Positions 62,876 to 64,000 of a stretch of 64,000 nucleotides of DNA are shown here, piece after piece (the first letter of the stretch is position 1; each line of letters opens with the position of its first letter). The DNA comes from Branchipolynoe longqiensis (taxonomy: Eukaryota > Annelida > Polychaeta > Phyllodocida > Polynoidae). A model generated the notes under the pieces. That model did not search any database and was not told the DNA's origin. It was given only the letters and a program-made list of their open reading frames with translations. The stretch covers positions 44,142,634 through 44,206,633 of the forward strand of contig CM059189.1 in assembly GCA_030323885.1 (NCBI GenBank). The letters are read 5' to 3'. Made by a program: the position numbers and the translations under genes.

Positions 62876-63089
62876 ACATTGCTAGAAAATTAGAACATGC
62901 AGCTATGTGCTGTATAAGCATTATACGAGTATAATTATCCTTGAACTGTGCCTCTGCTTGGCACCTTACTTGACACTTCACAACTATTGACACTTAACAA
63001 CTCAAGCGGATGGGCAGGCTCTTTGCCTTGCCTGGTGCTGCCACCTGGCTTATTCAGCTGTCATGATTCAGACTCTTACTTGTACCACT

Positions 63090-63265
63090 CGCTCAAAATA
63101 GTGCTGTCCCACTGAGATACCAGACTGCTAGAGCAATGATGCGATATCCTACTCAATCACATTATCCTAGCATTAAGGCAACCAATCCTTGCCTTATCCT
63201 AATAAGTGCTCAATACAAGGTGAGGTATCGCCATAAATGACCGTTGATGCTTACACAGCATAAAA
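63090..63265 (-). mobile_element. Diverged SINE-A body
   Basis: GTGCTGTCCCACTGAGATAC, CACATTATCCTAGCATTAAG and CAACCAATCCTTGCCTTATC, without recognisable head or tail; followed by (TCAA)n at 63272-63288. Confidence 0.65.
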
Positions 63266-63289
63266 TTATCATCAATCAATCAATCAATC

Positions 63290-64000
63290 ATAATTTTAAA
63301 AAGTCCAAAGCTTTTTGCATGGTAGGAGGCGCCCTCTGGTCGTACACGTCTGAGAGCAGCGCCCGTTCAGAATAGCGGAAGCTCAAAGAACTAGCCAGAT
63401 AGCTTAGGTTCGATTTGGTAAAATATGTATATATATAAATATAAAGCATGATAAACAAAGAACAGGCAGTAACTCAGAAAAATCTTGAGGCGTTGAATAT
63501 AGCTGGTAATAAATATTCAAAAAGGGAATTGCTGTTGTCCACCGAAAGCTAAACATGTGTCGAAGAATTGGGACGGAAAAGAAAAGCCGCACCTTGAGAA
63601 GTCATGAAGATGAAGCGCACGCAGAACCAGTAAGAGTGCAAATAGCACTGAAACTGGGCTAAGACCTGCTGGTATATATGTGTATGTACACACAATACGA
63701 AGTGAGAATGTACACAGGGCAATGAAAGAAACCAGCCCACTCCCTGTGTGAGCAGTGCTTTCTATTTCTTTCACACCTCAGCTGTGAGCGCACAGCCGGT
63801 TGCTACTAAAATGTCGTCTGAGGAGTGAATAATAATGCAGGCTGCTAACCAAGCAGACATAACCAGATGTGCCTGGTTCTCAGTGCTGTCCTGTCACCTT
63901 GGTTGAAGCTCAGAATACAGCCGAGATTCCATTGCCATTTAGTGTGGCATGTGATACCTGATGTCGCATATGACATACGGCAAGTTACATGTGACATGCC
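63290..64000. other. No supported gene at the window edge
   Basis: Ordinary DNA. GGCGCCCTCTGGTCG at 63329 differs from the CTCF core at one or two positions. Minus frames of 60-85 codons at 63404-63774 show no recognisable domain. Confidence 0.4.

Overview
The window looks like intergenic and intronic DNA from a large, repeat-rich eukaryotic genome, most likely a marine invertebrate and probably a lophotrochozoan such as a mollusc (inference). The reasons are tRNA-headed SINEs with RNA polymerase III box A/B motifs, one SINE resembling a SINE widespread in mollusc genomes (recalled, not checked), many short non-autonomous DNA transposons, a decayed LINE and abundant micro- and minisatellites. 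No bacterial operon, rRNA gene, free-standing tRNA gene or CRISPR array was seen. Nearly all long open frames lie in low-complexity tandem arrays and are artefacts.

One region has the signature of a real gene. A CpG-rich island at about 31.6-34.6 kb carries, on the minus strand, a 5' coding exon of at least 586 codons. It starts at an ATG at 33393 and runs into a consensus splice donor at 31634/31633. The product is a disordered Ser/Pro/Arg-rich protein with four similarly spaced R-x-x-S sites. Later exons would lie at lower coordinates; none was recognised, so the first 31.6 kb is probably a very large intron or contains exons too small to see. A second, weaker candidate is on the plus strand at 56.87 kb: a YY1-type motif over an ATG, followed 32 nt later by a GT donor.

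The repeats fall into recurring families. SINE-A (about 330-350 bp; two alternative tRNA-like heads, one shared body and tail) has some 25 full or partial copies. About ten 'solo tails' of 50-75 bp all begin at the same internal point of SINE-A, and at least six have their own target-site duplications. SINE-B carries a tail matching the 3' end of the decayed LINE at 28.6-29.5 kb. SINE-C resembles the widespread lophotrochozoan SINE. DNA elements include MITE-T (ends TTAAAGTTGCATAGTCCGAT), MITE-M (ends CAGTAAAACCTCTCTAA, mariner/pogo-like), MITE-H (ends CAGGGATGAAAG, 6-bp duplications), MITE-Q (ends CAAAGACCCTATAATACTAA) and a fold-back group (FB) with ends like AGGCCCTGTCACA and a shared internal palindrome.

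Layout: 0-4.7 kb, nested FB and MITE-T, a 610-bp tandem duplication, SINEs and a purine tract; 5-8.4 kb, an inverted repeat pair around a 20-bp minisatellite; 8.6-12.9 kb, G-rich tracts and nested MITEs; 13-21 kb, SINE-C, FB elements, the second copy of the purine-tract module, MITE-Q and MITE-H; 22-27 kb, a 17-bp minisatellite, GGA and GT arrays; 28-31 kb, LINE, SINE-B and a solo tail; 31.6-35.1 kb, the gene exon, its upstream CpG-rich DNA and a 500-bp inverted-repeat element; 35.4-46 kb, AT arrays and two paralogous blocks with different insertions; 47-51.4 kb, a tandem duplication whose 47-bp minisatellite is expanded in one copy; 52-56 kb, sparse DNA with hairpins; 56.9-59 kb, the YY1 site and a 59-bp array of about 33 units; 60-64 kb, a second copy of repeat R and an FB element carrying an 88-bp array. 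Several paralogous empty sites allow the insertion order to be read within the window.
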